This document shows, in pieces, positions 25,307 to 33,357 of a DNA stretch of 64,000 nt. Numbering within the stretch: the first letter of the stretch is position 1; each line of letters starts with the position of its first letter. The stretch comes from a virus: the IMG/VR virus record IMGVR_UViG_3300044742_000232, positions 1-64,000 of that record; one strand, given 5' to 3'. The position numbers and the translations under genes are program-made. The notes beneath the pieces were generated by a model. That model made no database searches, had not been told where the DNA came from, and was given only the letters and a program-made list of their open reading frames with translations.

Positions 25307-25520
25307 TATTAGTTTCTTCTCCAATTACAAAGACCCAATCGTCACCAAAAATATCTTCATATGCTAAAATCAAAACGTTTAGACTAGAACCATCTTTTTC
25401 CAATGACCAAAGCATATTATCTTTCAAATAGACGCCTTTTATGTCAGACCAAGCTTCGCGAGTGACCATCCCTCCTTCTTTCAGAAAATTGAAAGCTTTA
25501 TCAAAGGAGAGTTGAGCCAT
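25233..25520 (-). CDS. DUF2829 protein, Tad2-like candidate anti-defence protein
   Basis: 95 residues. The first 65, SFDKAFNFLKEGGMVTREAW, GVYLKDNMLWSLE and LAYEDIFGDDWVFV, follow the DUF2829 plan (FxxALxxLKxGxxVxRxxW ... DxxxxDWxxV). DUF2829 includes Tad2, which sequesters the cyclic ADP-ribose-type signal of Thoeris defence. The C-terminal 25 residues are an unrelated basic tail read over the next gene's signal peptide. Anti-Thoeris activity is inference from the family. Confidence 0.65.
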   Translation of the reverse strand: MAQLSFDKAFNFLKEGGMVTREAWSDIKGVYLKDNMLWSLEKDGSSLNVLILAYEDIFGDDWVFVIGEETNNEKANTTTISKRSRPNICVKCARA

Positions 25521-25526
25521 ATCACT

Positions 25527-26189
25527 TCACCCGAATTTTGAATGCTTTTCTTCCAGAGTAATGTAATACTCTAGATCGTTCGTTTGAAAATGACTTACGC
25601 CTTTGGTAGATATGCCTATGCTGTATTCTTGCGGAATAATCTTATAGAGATATTCCGCTCTAAAGACCGCAAAAAATATCTTATCTGTTTCCCCAACCTC
25701 AACAGAGAACGAATCACCCCTCGGATCGCGCACGTCCAGAGCTTGAACATAGAGTTTTCCTTGTTCCCCAACTACAGCTATTTCCGGCGCAGACAAAGCA
25801 CTTGTCGCACTCAGCACAGCTTTTAGGTTCGCTTGCGTCAACGTCAGAACAATGTCTTTCGCTGGCATCACGAAGCGTTTTTCAGGTGGCTTGAATATAG
25901 CATCTTCGTCAGTGTATGTATAGTTGATTCTTTGCTTCCCTGAAAAAATCTTTACCTGTGTTTTCTCAAATGACAACTCAGGTTCTTTGAAGAGAGAAAG
26001 AGCACTTAGAAAACGAGATATATCACCGATTGCAAAACGTTTGTCAAAAGACTGGGTTAGTTTTGCTCTACCATAGACTGCCTTTGACGTTGAAAGTGTT
26101 GCAATAGAATCTCCTACTGGAAACAGAAGAGAGTTATTGATTAGAGAAAACGATTTGATAATACTAAGAGTTTGCGGTTTCAGTTGCAT
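25527..26189 (-). CDS. 45: Sliding clamp, T4 gp45 type
   Basis: About 220 residues from MQLKPQTLSIIKSFSLINNS, matching the gp45 length. Conserved parts are FAIGDISRFLSALSLFKEPEL, INYTYTDEDAIFKPP and the C-terminal GVSHFQTNDLEYYITLEEK. It is the trimeric ring that tethers the polymerase and, in T4, also activates gp55 late transcription. Confidence 0.9.
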   Translation of the reverse strand: MQLKPQTLSIIKSFSLINNSLLFPVGDSIATLSTSKAVYGRAKLTQSFDKRFAIGDISRFLSALSLFKEPELSFEKTQVKIFSGKQRINYTYTDEDAIFKPPEKRFVMPAKDIVLTLTQANLKAVLSATSALSAPEIAVVGEQGKLYVQALDVRDPRGDSFSVEVGETDKIFFAVFRAEYLYKIIPQEYSIGISTKGVSHFQTNDLEYYITLEEKHSKFG

Positions 26190-26191
26190 TT

Positions 26192-26428
26192 TTACCAAAA
26201 ATCTCCAAAACTTTCATCAGCCAATTCACTTTTACCAAAACATTCTTCCCAATCTTCACGATTATTATGTAAACCTATAGCCCACCATTTAGTGTTAGAG
26301 GGATATTTTTGGCTTTGATATTGAAAATCTTTTTGTATTTCTTCCTTCGTATTTCCATGACAAGTCAAATATGCTCTACTATAAGAACTAGGAGTAGCTG
26401 GCACATCACCTTCATATGTAATTTTCAT
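26192..26428 (-). CDS. Small acidic protein, unknown
   Basis: 78 residues, MKITYEGDVPATPSSYSRAY, with GGTGGAAAAAA before ATG. Contains a Trp-rich centre and an acidic end. No family recognised. Confidence 0.65.
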   Translation of the reverse strand: MKITYEGDVPATPSSYSRAYLTCHGNTKEEIQKDFQYQSQKYPSNTKWWAIGLHNNREDWEECFGKSELADESFGDFW

Positions 26429-27273
26429 TTTTTTCCACCTAATTTGCTTGGGTCCGCTGTGGGGGACACTCCAGCCATCGCAATATCAGCCAGCGAGCCA
26501 CCGAACGTGTAGCGCCCTACGTGGCTCAGCTGCATCCATGGGCAGAGCCAGACCTTGCCCCCGAACTTGCCTACATCGTAACAAAACTTATAATCCTCAC
26601 TGAGATAACGCTTTGAAACAGGATCAATAGCAGCATCAAAATACATCATGATTTCTCGGGAGCCATCAAACTGCGCAGTTCTTACATGATCAGGACGATA
26701 CATCAATTCTGGATAAGCTTCTTTATATCGTTCAAGAGTCTGTCTTTTAATCATCATGAAACCAGTGCCAATTTCTAAAACTTCAGCCGGTTCAGAAATA
26801 GCAATCTGTTGTTGGCCAGTATTCTTTGGATTGAAAACATAATCCCCAACATACTTTTCTAGATCGTTAGGATTGGTATCAGCAAGTCCTTTATCAACAG
26901 CTTGCTTGATCTTTTCCCAGGAAATACACTTCTTTGGATATGGTCCGCCGATAACATCATAAGGTGAGTCATCAGATGCCAAGGCCAGCAAAGCAATTAC
27001 ATCATTAGGATTGAAACCGATATCACTATCAATAAACATAAGATGGGTAAAATCACTTCTCATAAACTCATCGCAAATATAAGCTCTTGCGCGAGTAATG
27101 AGACTTTCATTCATCAAAAAATATGCATTGAGCGGAATACCATAACGTGTGCAAAGAGAAGACAGGTCCATGCAAGAGCGAGCAAAAAGTGCAGCACACT
27201 GACCGTCGTAACAAGGGAGGCCCAAGAAGAGTTTTCTTTTTTGAAGCTCATCACCCGATATGCGAATTTCCAA
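26425..27273 (-). CDS. Phage glycosyltransferase (GT-A fold)
   Basis: 282 residues, TTG start after AAAGGA. LFLGLPCYDGQCAALFARS, RARAYICDEFM and HLMFIDSDIGFNPNDVIALL (D-x-D motif) followed by GGPYPKKCISW are typical of a glycosyltransferase family common in T4-like phages. LEIGTGFMMIKRQTLE and YLSEDYKFCYDVGKFGG complete the active-site region. The target (DNA base, capsid or host glycan) is not shown by the sequence. Confidence 0.8.
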   Translation of the reverse strand: MEIRISGDELQKRKLFLGLPCYDGQCAALFARSCMDLSSLCTRYGIPLNAYFLMNESLITRARAYICDEFMRSDFTHLMFIDSDIGFNPNDVIALLALASDDSPYDVIGGPYPKKCISWEKIKQAVDKGLADTNPNDLEKYVGDYVFNPKNTGQQQIAISEPAEVLEIGTGFMMIKRQTLERYKEAYPELMYRPDHVRTAQFDGSREIMMYFDAAIDPVSKRYLSEDYKFCYDVGKFGGKVWLCPWMQLSHVGRYTFGGSLADIAMAGVSPTADPSKLGGKK

Positions 27274-27793
27274 ATTTAATTCCTTTTTTATTCAAATAAT
27301 ATTGCTTTTTAGCATCACTTATCTTTTTCCTTGTTTCTAATGATCGTTTTTTTCCAGTATTGGACAAAGCACGTTTTGCAATTATATCAGGATTAGAATT
27401 TATTTGTAATGCATGTTCTTTTGTAAAATGATATTGTTTTAGTCTTGGATTTAGTTTTTGTTTATCGCGCCACGCAATACCTGTTCTATCACAAACTTTA
27501 GAATCAGTTTTATTCAACCATCTCTTACTAAAAACAACATTTAGTCTGGATAATGCTTTATGTTCCCATTGTCTAGCTTTTTCTCCTGTTTCAAATGTCC
27601 GTCTCACCTGAATTATGTCAGGTTCACCACAATACTCTATTTGTATTGCTATTTCTTTAGATGAAGTAAAATACGTTACCCATAAATTTTTGGGATTGGC
27701 AATGCGGCGGCGTGAATACTCACAGCCATAATACCATTTATCTAATTTAGACCAACCAATCAAATATGTGTACGGTAAATACTCATCATTCAT
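27251..27793 (-). CDS. GIY-YIG-type homing endonuclease
   Basis: About 180 residues. YTYLIGWSKLDKWYYGCEYS is a GIY-YIG-like N terminus; LWVTYFTSSKEI and RQWEHKALSRLNVV follow. The C terminus has a NUMOD3-type DNA-binding motif (NTGKKRSLETRKKISDAKK). It overlaps both neighbouring genes, typical of free-standing phage homing genes. Confidence 0.75.
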   Translation of the reverse strand: MNDEYLPYTYLIGWSKLDKWYYGCEYSRRRIANPKNLWVTYFTSSKEIAIQIEYCGEPDIIQVRRTFETGEKARQWEHKALSRLNVVFSKRWLNKTDSKVCDRTGIAWRDKQKLNPRLKQYHFTKEHALQINSNPDIIAKRALSNTGKKRSLETRKKISDAKKQYYLNKKGIKFGNSHIG

Positions 27794-28025
27794 CAGCAAT
27801 ATATACTTTCACATCATCTTCCCCGATAAGGGATTTCAGTTCGTGTTCCATTATGCTAACATCTTCTTCTAACATTGGTTTGACTGTAGCAAATTCAAGA
27901 TCAGCAGTTCCAAGCAAAGAACTTACCTCTGTAGAAACAAACTCATGACGAGCCGTGACATAATCAGTGACTTTTTTGATTTCATCATTTAGTTCCTTCT
28001 TCGTGATCGCCACTATGATTATCAT
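27786..28025 (-). CDS. Small acidic helical protein, unknown
   Basis: 79 residues, MIIIVAITKKELNDEIKKVT, predicted helical with an acidic end. Overlaps the upstream gene by 41 bases. No family recognised. Confidence 0.6.
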   Translation of the reverse strand: MIIIVAITKKELNDEIKKVTDYVTARHEFVSTEVSSLLGTADLEFATVKPMLEEDVSIMEHELKSLIGEDDVKVYIADE

Positions 28026-28347
28026 CTGTCGGTTCCTTTTTCACTTCATTCCGCTTCAGCTTGTCGTGATAGTATAGCAGCATCAGACAGTAATGTATAG
28101 TCTTAAATAGGTCTTTTTTATTGAAGCCGTCCTTCTTTCCATAACGGTAAAGATACTTGATAGCCATGTTCCTATGGATCGGCGCAGGATCATCGTCTAA
28201 AGCTTCCCATAAGTCAAAAACTTGAAGACCGTTCTTTCCAAAATAGTGCTCGGAATAGGTTGATTCAATGTATTCTCTAATCTGTTGAATCATCTTGTCT
28301 TCGTCATACTTATAAGTGATGTTATTCATTGTGAATAATTTATTCAT
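27985..28347 (-). CDS. DUF3310-like protein
   Basis: 120 residues. PIHRNMAIKYLYRYGKKDG with KKDLFKTIHYCLMLLYYHD matches the DUF3310 pattern (..KYLwRaGkK..e..DL.Ka..YL..l). DUF3310 proteins are common phage accessory proteins, some linked to nucleotide metabolism; the exact activity is unknown. Confidence 0.65.
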   Translation of the reverse strand: MNKLFTMNNITYKYDEDKMIQQIREYIESTYSEHYFGKNGLQVFDLWEALDDDPAPIHRNMAIKYLYRYGKKDGFNKKDLFKTIHYCLMLLYYHDKLKRNEVKKEPTDDNHSGDHEEGTK

Positions 28348-28936
28348 TTTTTAATCTCTCGTTTTTGAAACCAGGGGGTATCCATCTAATACTTGGAGGA
28401 ATGTGTCGCGAAATACCTGAAACATCATCATGTCTTTTTTCCCAAATAAACCATCCATAAGAAGTAGTTCCTCCTCCTTTTACAGGATAGCCATCAGGAT
28501 ACATGGATAACCTTTCGGAAAAAACCAAAACTTCGCTTGGGGGATGATACTGAAAAATCTTGAAATATCGTTTTTGTCCTTCTAAAAAAGCTAAGCGCAA
28601 AAGCAAAGCTACTTTCTTGTTAGAGATATGAAGAGCATGATAGAGGATATCTTCGGCTATATTATAAGGAGGATTTGTTACTACATTATCATATGGTTTC
28701 TGGATATCAAAAAAGTCCTTTACCTCCCCATATCCATAATCATACTTGCCAGAAGAAACTACTCTTTCAGGTCCATATTGTCTTATAAGCTCTTCTGACA
28801 TTGCCCCCTTTCCACAACAAGGCTCAAGAATAGAACCATGAAAAGTGACATGATGTAAAAGAGCTATTGTTCCCCAAGCTGGAGTTGGGTAAAAATTTGG
28901 ACCAGCTTTTTCAACTAATCTACGATTTGTGACCAT
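28340..28936 (-). CDS. DNA N6-adenine methyltransferase-like protein
   Basis: 198 residues. FYPTPAWGTIALLHHV leads into the SAM site ILEPCCGKGAMSEELIRQYG, then the catalytic motif VVTNPPYNIAEDIL (NPPY). This is the phage methyltransferase type that marks adenines, possibly to evade host restriction. The recognition sequence cannot be read from it. Confidence 0.8.
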   Translation of the reverse strand: MVTNRRLVEKAGPNFYPTPAWGTIALLHHVTFHGSILEPCCGKGAMSEELIRQYGPERVVSSGKYDYGYGEVKDFFDIQKPYDNVVTNPPYNIAEDILYHALHISNKKVALLLRLAFLEGQKRYFKIFQYHPPSEVLVFSERLSMYPDGYPVKGGGTTSYGWFIWEKRHDDVSGISRHIPPSIRWIPPGFKNERLKNE

Positions 28937-29349
28937 TTCAATATCGGTATATTATACTTGTTTGCTAATTTTATTTCATTTGCAACACCTTTTGAAGTAT
29001 CCCAACCTTCAACGTCCAAGATCACAACATGAGTGCAGCGTTTCAACATAACTTCATCATATTTTGCCCAAAACGTAAACTCACCAGAAAAACCAAACTT
29101 CCGATGAAGTTCATAAGAGTAAACAATGGGAGAAAAAACGTTGTAATCATTTTTCATCATCAAGGCTGTTATCACTTCAGCCTGAATAAACCTATGATGT
29201 TCAACGTTTTTATTATCATGAGTAAAAGGAGAAGCCAAATAAATCAAATGATCATTAGTTGGATCAATTCCACCGAGTATTACTTTTTCTCTTTTTAGAT
29301 CATCTTTTTTAAAGTAAATTTTATGATGTTGGGGAGCAAATGGTGTCAT
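28915..29349 (-). CDS. DUF1937-like nucleoside-deoxyribosyltransferase-fold protein
   Basis: 144 residues. LIYLASPFTHDNKNVEHHRF, YNVFSPIVYSYELHRKFG and HVVILDVEGWDTSKGVANEI follow the DUF1937 pattern (Rossmann-like, related to nucleoside deoxyribosyltransferases). Likely acts on a nucleoside or nucleotide. Overlaps both neighbours. Confidence 0.7.
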   Translation of the reverse strand: MTPFAPQHHKIYFKKDDLKREKVILGGIDPTNDHLIYLASPFTHDNKNVEHHRFIQAEVITALMMKNDYNVFSPIVYSYELHRKFGFSGEFTFWAKYDEVMLKRCTHVVILDVEGWDTSKGVANEIKLANKYNIPILKWSQIVD

Positions 29350-29840
29350 TTCTTTCTCATCAACTTTCTAGATTTTCGCTTTGCAATATCAAGTTCCAAT
29401 TTTGTTACATGCGTCGTATAGATAACACCATTCAGATGATCTAGTTCATGCATATAAATTCTTGCAGTCATACCATCAAATTCTTTTGTTATAGTTTCTC
29501 CATTTGGTTGTGTATAACGAACCTTGATTGTGCGAGGCCGATTGATGTTCAGAAACAAACCTGGAAAGGTAAGACACCCTTCCACCATCTTGATCAACTC
29601 TGTGGTTTGATCAACGATCCGTGGATTGAAGCAACATAGAACAGGATTGCTGTGCATCACAAAGCAGCTATAGGGCAAGCCGCATTGATTAGCAGCGAGC
29701 CCCAGACCCTTGTGCTGGATCATAGTTTCAGTCAAATCTCGCGCCAGCTGGATAGGATCAGTTGGCGGATTGGAGAAATCAAACCGCTCTGCTTTTGTTG
29801 TAAGGATAGGATCGTTTGCTTCAACTAACTCATAAATCAT
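29346..29840 (-). CDS. def: Peptide deformylase
   Basis: 164 residues with all three motifs: GLGLAANQCG, EGCLTFPG and HELDHLNG. The Cys of motif 2 and two His of motif 3 bind the metal. It removes N-formyl from new proteins; phage copies may favour translation of certain products. An initiator-like tRNA is also encoded (33271-33350). Confidence 0.93.
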   Translation of the reverse strand: MIYELVEANDPILTTKAERFDFSNPPTDPIQLARDLTETMIQHKGLGLAANQCGLPYSCFVMHSNPVLCCFNPRIVDQTTELIKMVEGCLTFPGLFLNINRPRTIKVRYTQPNGETITKEFDGMTARIYMHELDHLNGVIYTTHVTKLELDIAKRKSRKLMRKK

Positions 29841-30100
29841 GTGTCTTTTGGAGCCCCTTTGTATTCCTCAAATCTATCAAACAATCTAAGAATATCGCCA
29901 TCCAAAAGAACATGACGGCTATGAAGAAGCTCAACGATTTGACCCACAAGATAACAAAGGTTATTTGTTTCATAATAAGCTTGATCGCCCAATTCTTTAT
30001 AATCACCATGCTCCCGAATTTGTTCACTTACAGCATCGGCAATTGTTACAGGATGTGGCTTAGATTTGTTTCTACTAGCTCTTTTGCTTACCAATTCCAT
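29837..30100 (-). CDS. Small helical protein, unknown
   Basis: 87 residues, MELVSKRASRNKSKPHPVTI, basic N terminus and helical remainder. Overlaps the deformylase start by 4 bases. No family recognised. Confidence 0.6.
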   Translation of the reverse strand: MELVSKRASRNKSKPHPVTIADAVSEQIREHGDYKELGDQAYYETNNLCYLVGQIVELLHSRHVLLDGDILRLFDRFEEYKGAPKDT

Positions 30101-30110
30101 CTATCACCAT

Positions 30111-30569
30111 TTACATTAATCTGTAATCTGTTCCAAATTTATTCGCGAGAGCTTCAAAATTAACAAGAGTGATTCCAACATTGAAATCAATCTTCACAGC
30201 GTTATTAACAGGAAGTGCATAATCGTCTACAACGGCCCACTTATCTACTTCAGCATGACGTGTAAGCCATTCTGAGATACCATCCATACGATTGAGGATA
30301 CCTAGCGGAAATTTAGTAATCAAATCATCATGAAGCATTTCTTTTGTGAAGCCATTCGTTATTGCTTGCCTCATCATCAAATCTAATCCACCATCATTAT
30401 GCGATGAATTATAGACAAGTTTCAATTTATAAAAATCAACAAGTTTTTTGATCATGGAAACAGCGACAGGATCATATAGATAAACTCCATGACTGTTTCT
30501 AGGTATGCCATTATAATACATACGGGCCGGAATCAAAGGCCCATCAACGTCAAGAAATAATATGTTCAT
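30111..30569 (-). CDS. HAD-superfamily phosphatase (RNA-repair HAD type)
   Basis: 152 residues. MNILFLDVDGPLIPA carries the D-x-D nucleophile pair (D7, D9). LVYNSSHNDGG and WAVVDDYALP supply later motifs. Members of this HAD group (HAD_SAK_2) occur in RNA-repair gene sets, where they process phosphate ends. Its ATG overlaps the stop of a small upstream gene. Confidence 0.75.
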   Translation of the reverse strand: MNILFLDVDGPLIPARMYYNGIPRNSHGVYLYDPVAVSMIKKLVDFYKLKLVYNSSHNDGGLDLMMRQAITNGFTKEMLHDDLITKFPLGILNRMDGISEWLTRHAEVDKWAVVDDYALPVNNAVKIDFNVGITLVNFEALANKFGTDYRLM

Positions 30570-30739
30570 TCTTTTTCCAGTTTTTCAATTAGAGCGCGCA
30601 ATTCTTCACCTTTTTTTATATCTGCATCCGAGCCGACTTGTTTAGCGCCATGACTTATCGGCCAGAAAGATAATTGTTTTATCGTTCTCTCCAATAATGT
30701 AATATAGTCCTTATACGCTTGCTGCAATTGCACGTTCAT
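30566..30739 (-). CDS. Small helical protein, unknown
   Basis: 57 residues, MNVQLQQAYKDYITLLERTI, ending in a charged coiled-coil-like helix. Both ends overlap neighbours by ATGA, so it is translationally coupled between the 15-residue remnant and the HAD gene. No family recognised. Confidence 0.6.
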   Translation of the reverse strand: MNVQLQQAYKDYITLLERTIKQLSFWPISHGAKQVGSDADIKKGEELRALIEKLEKE

Positions 30740-30783
30740 CTTGTGCCTTTATCGGCTAGTCTCAGAAGTGCTTCTTCGTTCAT
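30736..30783 (-). pseudogene. 15-codon remnant of the RLADKL protein family, or leader peptide
   Basis: ATG 30783 with GGAGAAATGAT upstream reads MNEEALLRLADKGTR and stops. It matches the N termini of the proteins at 38274-38720 (MNKEALIRLADKL) and 38727-39203 (MANRIALLRLADKL), also at DNA level (AGACTAGCCGA). The rest of the gene is missing. It is the first frame behind a strong promoter and its stop overlaps the next ATG, so it may now serve as a coupling leader. Confidence 0.5.
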
Positions 30784-30807
30784 ATCATTTCTCCAGATTG
30801 AAATATT

Positions 30808-30836
30808 ACTATACTGTCATCCACCGTTTTTGTCAA
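30808..30836 (-). promoter_or_regulatory. Host-type promoter
   Basis: TTGACA-17-TATAGT on the minus strand, overlapping the stop of the gene at 30833. It would drive the small frames and the HAD, deformylase and methyltransferase genes downstream. Confidence 0.7.
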
Positions 30837-31240
30837 GCATCAAAGTAATCAAAGCGCCAGATTGTTAAAGGTTTATGTGATCTTTCTGTCAGGTCTATTG
30901 TGTGCTTCGTTCCTTTTGAGTGACTATCCCAAAAAACAATCACCCGATCAGCATATTCCACCATCTCAGCATTCCTTTTGAAACCAGCAGACTTTCCATA
31001 CTTCTTCCAATCTGGTAGAAACTGCTTGACAGGAACCTTGAAAAACTCTCCATATAACTCTCCCATCCGATCAACACCAGCAGCGCCACCTGAAATAATC
31101 TCAGTAATCGGATATCTCTTATGATAATCCTTCACACACTCAAAAAACCAAGCTATCTCTTCATCGGTGAACTTTCTTGGAGGATAGGTTAGATTATCTC
31201 CAGCAGTCACACAACGCGAACCGGCTATAAGGACTTTCAT
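30833..31240 (-). CDS. YspA-like SLOG-domain protein (DUF2493)
   Basis: 135 residues. KVLIAGSRCVTAGDN, ITEIISGGAAGVDRMGELYG, FLPDWKKYGKSAGFKRN and VIVFWDSHSKGTKHTIDL are the YspA/DUF2493 pattern, a nucleotide- or nucleotide-sugar-binding SLOG fold. Phage copies are common; ligand unknown. Overlaps the gp46 stop. Confidence 0.8.
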   Translation of the reverse strand: MKVLIAGSRCVTAGDNLTYPPRKFTDEEIAWFFECVKDYHKRYPITEIISGGAAGVDRMGELYGEFFKVPVKQFLPDWKKYGKSAGFKRNAEMVEYADRVIVFWDSHSKGTKHTIDLTERSHKPLTIWRFDYFDA

Positions 31241-32949
31241 ACTGTTACCATTTGTGAGAAGTTATGAATTTTGCGAAACTCTAGAACCTTATCAAACTTA
31301 TCAAGAAACTGATCTGATTTGTGACTGATAACTAGCGTGTTTGTGTCGGGAGAAAGTAGTTTTATGATCTTAATCAAGTCATCCATACCATCATTATCCA
31401 AAGAGCTATCAAGAATCTCGTCAAAGATTAGGATATTGGTGCGAGCGGCGTTTCTCAACCGGCTAATCTCACGCCAAGTGAACATCAAAGCTAAATCAAT
31501 GCGCTTCTTTTCTCCTTCCGAAAAGGACTCATAATTAAACTCATCCCGAAATCTGGATTTGATCTTCTCATTGAAATTTTCATCCAAAGTAAACTGACAA
31601 AAGAAGTTCATCAACTCTAACGACTTATTAATGAGAGAATTCATAATAGGGATATATTGAGAAACGATTCGTGACTTTATACCACCATCCTTGAGTAATA
31701 CCAATGCCGAGTTGTAAAGTTCTCGTATCTTGATTTCTTCTTCTTTTTTAGTAAGGAAGGTCTGTCTCTCTGTTTCAAGTATGCCAATATCTTCCCCCTT
31801 TGTCTCATTCTTCGCTTTGCGCTTTTCAATCTCTTTTTCAATTTCCTTTATTTGCTGTTTATAAAGCTTCAATGCAGTTGATTTCTTTGTCAACTCATAA
31901 GTCGTTTCCATAGCCGTCTTAGTCAGTTCCCGGATACGACTCTCAGCTGTATTTACCGCATCTCTATTCTTTTGTTCTACATCCTTGACAATCTTATCTA
32001 GCGCCTCAATCTCAACCGTCTTGCTGATAATCACATCCTGACGATAAGCTTCATTGATTTCTTGTTTACATGTGGGACAGGTTGTGTTTTCTTCATAAAA
32101 GGCAATAGTATCATATAGTTTCTGGAGCTTATCGTTGGCTTGTTCACTGAGAGCAAGAATTTCATTAGCCTTCAAGGACTCTTTACGAGTCTTAGAGATT
32201 TGGGTTTCGGTTTGATCCTGCCTTACTTTTAGAAGTTCAATTTCTATGTTTTCGGCCGCGACCTTAATTTCATAATCCTTGATTCTATTCAGACATTCAT
32301 CAATCAGCACTTGATTATTCTGTTGCAATTCAAGAATGTGCTTCTTTGTCAAGTCAATTTTGGAATCACAGATAGCAATAGCTTGTTCAATATCAAGTAA
32401 GGCTGTTTTGTTTTCAGATACCTTATCTTTCAGTAGTGTAAACATTATGGAGAAGACTTGAGTATCAAGTAGGTCTTCAATCACTTCACGTCTAGCTTGA
32501 GCAGCCAGCTTCATGAAAGGCTGATAGTTCGCGGACCCAAGAATAACAATCTGTGTAAACGTTTTGAAGTTCATCTTAAGGATTTGTTTCTCAAGAATCG
32601 CTTGGTAATCTAGAGTTCCGGTTGTCTGATCTATAAGTTCTTCATTTCTGTATATCTCAAAGACATTAGGTTTCATGCCCCGGCGCACGAAGTATTTCTT
32701 ATCATTGATTTCAAACTCAACCTCCACCACCATATTCTTTTGAGTGATGGAGTTGATGAGCAGCGGTTTGTTGGTATTGCGAAACGATCTGTTATATAAA
32801 ACAAAGCATAACGCATCAATGAGCGTTGTCTTACCACAACCGTTTGGACCAACGATAAGAGAGGTTTTGTTAGCTGATAAATCTATCTCAGAGAAAGCAT
32901 TCCCATATGAGAGTAGATTTTTCCAGCGCAATAATTTAAAAACGATCAT
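31237..32949 (-). CDS. 46: Recombination nuclease ATPase, T4 gp46 (Rad50/SbcC-like)
   Basis: 570 residues. N-terminal Walker A LIVGPNGCGKTTLIDAL, long coiled coils with a central zinc hook TTCPTCKQEI, and C-terminal signature YESFSEGEKKRIDLALM with Walker B ILIFDEILDSSLD. It pairs with gp47 (34262-35317) to resect DNA ends for UvsX-driven recombination and host DNA breakdown. Confidence 0.95.
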   Translation of the reverse strand: MIVFKLLRWKNLLSYGNAFSEIDLSANKTSLIVGPNGCGKTTLIDALCFVLYNRSFRNTNKPLLINSITQKNMVVEVEFEINDKKYFVRRGMKPNVFEIYRNEELIDQTTGTLDYQAILEKQILKMNFKTFTQIVILGSANYQPFMKLAAQARREVIEDLLDTQVFSIMFTLLKDKVSENKTALLDIEQAIAICDSKIDLTKKHILELQQNNQVLIDECLNRIKDYEIKVAAENIEIELLKVRQDQTETQISKTRKESLKANEILALSEQANDKLQKLYDTIAFYEENTTCPTCKQEINEAYRQDVIISKTVEIEALDKIVKDVEQKNRDAVNTAESRIRELTKTAMETTYELTKKSTALKLYKQQIKEIEKEIEKRKAKNETKGEDIGILETERQTFLTKKEEEIKIRELYNSALVLLKDGGIKSRIVSQYIPIMNSLINKSLELMNFFCQFTLDENFNEKIKSRFRDEFNYESFSEGEKKRIDLALMFTWREISRLRNAARTNILIFDEILDSSLDNDGMDDLIKIIKLLSPDTNTLVISHKSDQFLDKFDKVLEFRKIHNFSQMVTV

Positions 32950-33019
32950 CTGAGTTGTTTATAGCTACAAAAAAGATAACAACGAAAATTGCAATGATGA
33001 ACAAAGCTACTAATGTCAT
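32936..33019 (-). CDS. 27-residue membrane peptide
   Basis: MTLVALFIIAIFVVIFFVAI plus a short polar tail: one transmembrane helix. The start overlaps the preceding stop (ATGA) and the end overlaps the gp46 start, so it is placed to be translated by coupling. A similar 27-residue peptide lies at 56337-56420. Function unknown. Confidence 0.5.
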   Translation of the reverse strand: MTLVALFIIAIFVVIFFVAINNSDDRF

Positions 33020-33243
33020 TTTATAACATCACTCATGACTAATTGTTTCATTACTTCCACAACAATCTTTTCGGTTAGTAGCTCTGGATCATAATCTGTT
33101 TGGTTGATAAAAACTCCAGTTTCATAACCGACATAACGATCCTCTGCATGTGAGGAATCGCGATCATATCCTACTTCATATGTCGTATCCCGAAGAGCAT
33201 TTCTAATAATATCAGCAACGATATCCCAATTCACTTCTAACAT
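33016..33243 (-). CDS. Small acidic protein, unknown
   Basis: 75 residues from MLEVNWDIVADIIRNALRDT, with AAAAAGG before ATG. Acidic, predicted alpha/beta. It is the first gene after the tRNA. No family recognised. Confidence 0.6.
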   Translation of the reverse strand: MLEVNWDIVADIIRNALRDTTYEVGYDRDSSHAEDRYVGYETGVFINQTDYDPELLTEKIVVEVMKQLVMSDVIK

Positions 33244-33270
33244 AATATACCTTTTTATCAATAATATTAT

Positions 33271-33350
33271 TGGTTGCGGGCCTCGGAGTTTGCACCGAGT
33301 TGCCTTCGGGTATGAACCGAAGTAAGATCACTAGCTACCTTCCACCCGCC
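33271..33350 (-). tRNA. tRNA-Met(CAT), initiator-like, atypical
   Basis: 80 bases including an encoded ACCA end. The acceptor GGCGGGT/GCCCGCA pairs except position 1-72 (G-A mismatch), a hallmark of bacterial initiator tRNA. The anticodon arm TTCGG-TTCATAC-CCGAA has three G-C pairs next to the loop, another initiator feature. The 3' end CCCGCAACCA equals that of E. coli tRNA-fMet. Odd points are the weak D-arm and a T-loop of 8 bases (TGCAAACT) closed by CTCGG/CCGAG. It could be a working initiator or a mimic. Confidence 0.7.
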
Positions 33351-33357
33351 ATTCTAC

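Noticed and set aside
32953-33261. CRISPR-like or tandem DNA repeats
   Set aside because: No regularly spaced identical repeats were found here or elsewhere; the only array is the RNA modules, whose spacing and sequence do not fit CRISPR.
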